NCBI GenBank assembly: GCA_903847155.1
Contig: CAINCU010000075.1
Span: 1-64,000 of the forward strand
Origin: an uncultured Gallionellaceae bacterium
GTDB lineage: Bacteria; Pseudomonadota; Gammaproteobacteria; Burkholderiales; Gallionellaceae
Reading direction: 5' to 3'
Length of the DNA: 64,000 nucleotides
Part shown: positions 63,507-64,000 of the stretch, piece after piece
Position numbering within the stretch: the stretch's first letter is position 1
How the letters are laid out: the number at the start of each line of letters is the position of its first letter
Program-made: the position numbers and the translations under genes
The notes under the pieces: generated by a model
What the model was told of the DNA's origin: nothing
The model's input: the letters and a program-made list of their open reading frames with translations, nothing else
The model's database searches: none

Positions 63507-63944
63507 ATGGCAAACTTCGCATCCGTACTGAAGGAAGAAATAATACGTCTGGCACGCAAAGAGATTCGCAGTGAAACAGAAGGACTCAAGAAGGCATCGG
63601 TACAATACAGATCAGAAATTGCTGCATTAAAGCGACGTGTAGTCACACTCGAACAGCAACTGTCACGTCTTGGAAAGGCGACTACCCAGAGTGCTAAGGT
63701 AACTGCTGAGCCAGATACTGAAACAAAAGTACGGTTCGTCTCTAAGGGATTTAAATCATTGAGGCAGCGACTCGGTCTGTCTGCCGAGGTTATTGGCAAC
63801 CTTCTTGATGTATCAGCGCAAACGATCTATAGCTGGGAATCTGGGAATTCCAGTCCGCGTAAGCAACAATTACCCAAGATCGCAATGTTGCGAGGAATGA
63901 ACAAGAGGGACGTCAGTGCCATACTGAAAAAACTCGCCGGTTAA
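63507..63944 (+). CDS. Coiled-coil plus XRE-type helix-turn-helix protein
   Basis: A 145-residue protein. Residues about 10-60 form a charged helix with heptad spacing (SEIAALKRRVVTLEQQLSRL), a likely dimerising coiled coil. Residues 82-130 are a Cro/C1-type helix-turn-helix (LRQRLGLSAEVIGNLLDVSA, then QTIYSWESGNSSPRKQQ). Start supported by AAGGAG. The order (coiled coil before HTH) is unusual for a plain repressor. Target unknown. Confidence 0.75.
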   Translation: MANFASVLKEEIIRLARKEIRSETEGLKKASVQYRSEIAALKRRVVTLEQQLSRLGKATTQSAKVTAEPDTETKVRFVSKGFKSLRQRLGLSAEVIGNLLDVSAQTIYSWESGNSSPRKQQLPKIAMLRGMNKRDVSAILKKLAG

Positions 63945-64000
63945 TCTACCGCAAAATTACATCTGTGTTATTGAAAACGAGAAATGACTGACGACGAACA

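Overview
The window reads as part of a betaproteobacterial chromosome. The rpsB-tsf-pyrH-frr-uppS-cdsA-dxr-rseP-bamA-skp-lpxD-fabZ-lpxA-lpxB-rnhB block, the divergent rluC/rne pair and the trpS-scpA-scpB neighbourhood are typical of that class. A membrane-bound Isp-type [NiFe] hydrogenase would fit a chemolithotrophic or facultatively anaerobic lineage such as Gallionellaceae or other Nitrosomonadales. That placement is inference; no 16S rRNA gene is present. Genes are dense, mostly translationally coupled, and GC-rich except in accessory pockets.

Layout. 1-5.1 kb: an accessory pocket of toxin-antitoxin genes (vapBC, ccdAB, a broken higB/relE-type toxin with its antitoxin, a second PIN pair) plus a UDP-glucose dehydrogenase gene. 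It sits between ybbP (left edge) and ybbA, genes that are normally adjacent. 5.1-27 kb: tesA, a YyaL/DUF255 protein, a phd/parE pair, an S49 protease, gph, a TRIC channel, rlmM, an MFS carrier, small secreted proteins, rluC/rne, a large metallopeptidase/propeller/barrel protein, a TPR-glycosyltransferase, an ABC-2 exporter, and a solo tnpB element whose right end runs into the exporter ATPase gene. 27-36.4 kb: the hydrogenase operon hynS-isp1-isp2-(unknown 145 aa)-hynL followed by a PilZ/YcgR-like gene; then a secreted protein, a single-chain HTH-GHKL ATPase-STAS-like regulator, and the maturation genes hynD and hypC behind a TrmH gene. 36.4-43.6 kb: scpAB, trpS, an M50 protease, yciO, a PHP phosphoesterase, rnfH, ratA, smpB. 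43.6-45.6 kb: an atypical hypothetical gene, msrA and two small membrane proteins. 45.6-59.7 kb: the envelope-biogenesis/translation superoperon.

Right end. At 59.88 kb there is a 3' fragment of a tRNA-His gene (anticodon loop to CCA). Its orientation predicts an integrated island extending rightward past the window; AbiE toxin-antitoxin genes, a HU protein and small DNA-binding proteins lie there.

Across the window a REP-like palindrome with core CCCGTCAATAGGCGATCT occurs at least eight times between genes, often stacked with other inverted-repeat families. The most unusual items are the split ybbAP locus, the one-chain HTH-ATPase-STAS regulator next to the hydrogenase, the unknown protein inside the Isp-type operon, the tnpB end that appears to supply a start codon, and the tRNA-His island border.
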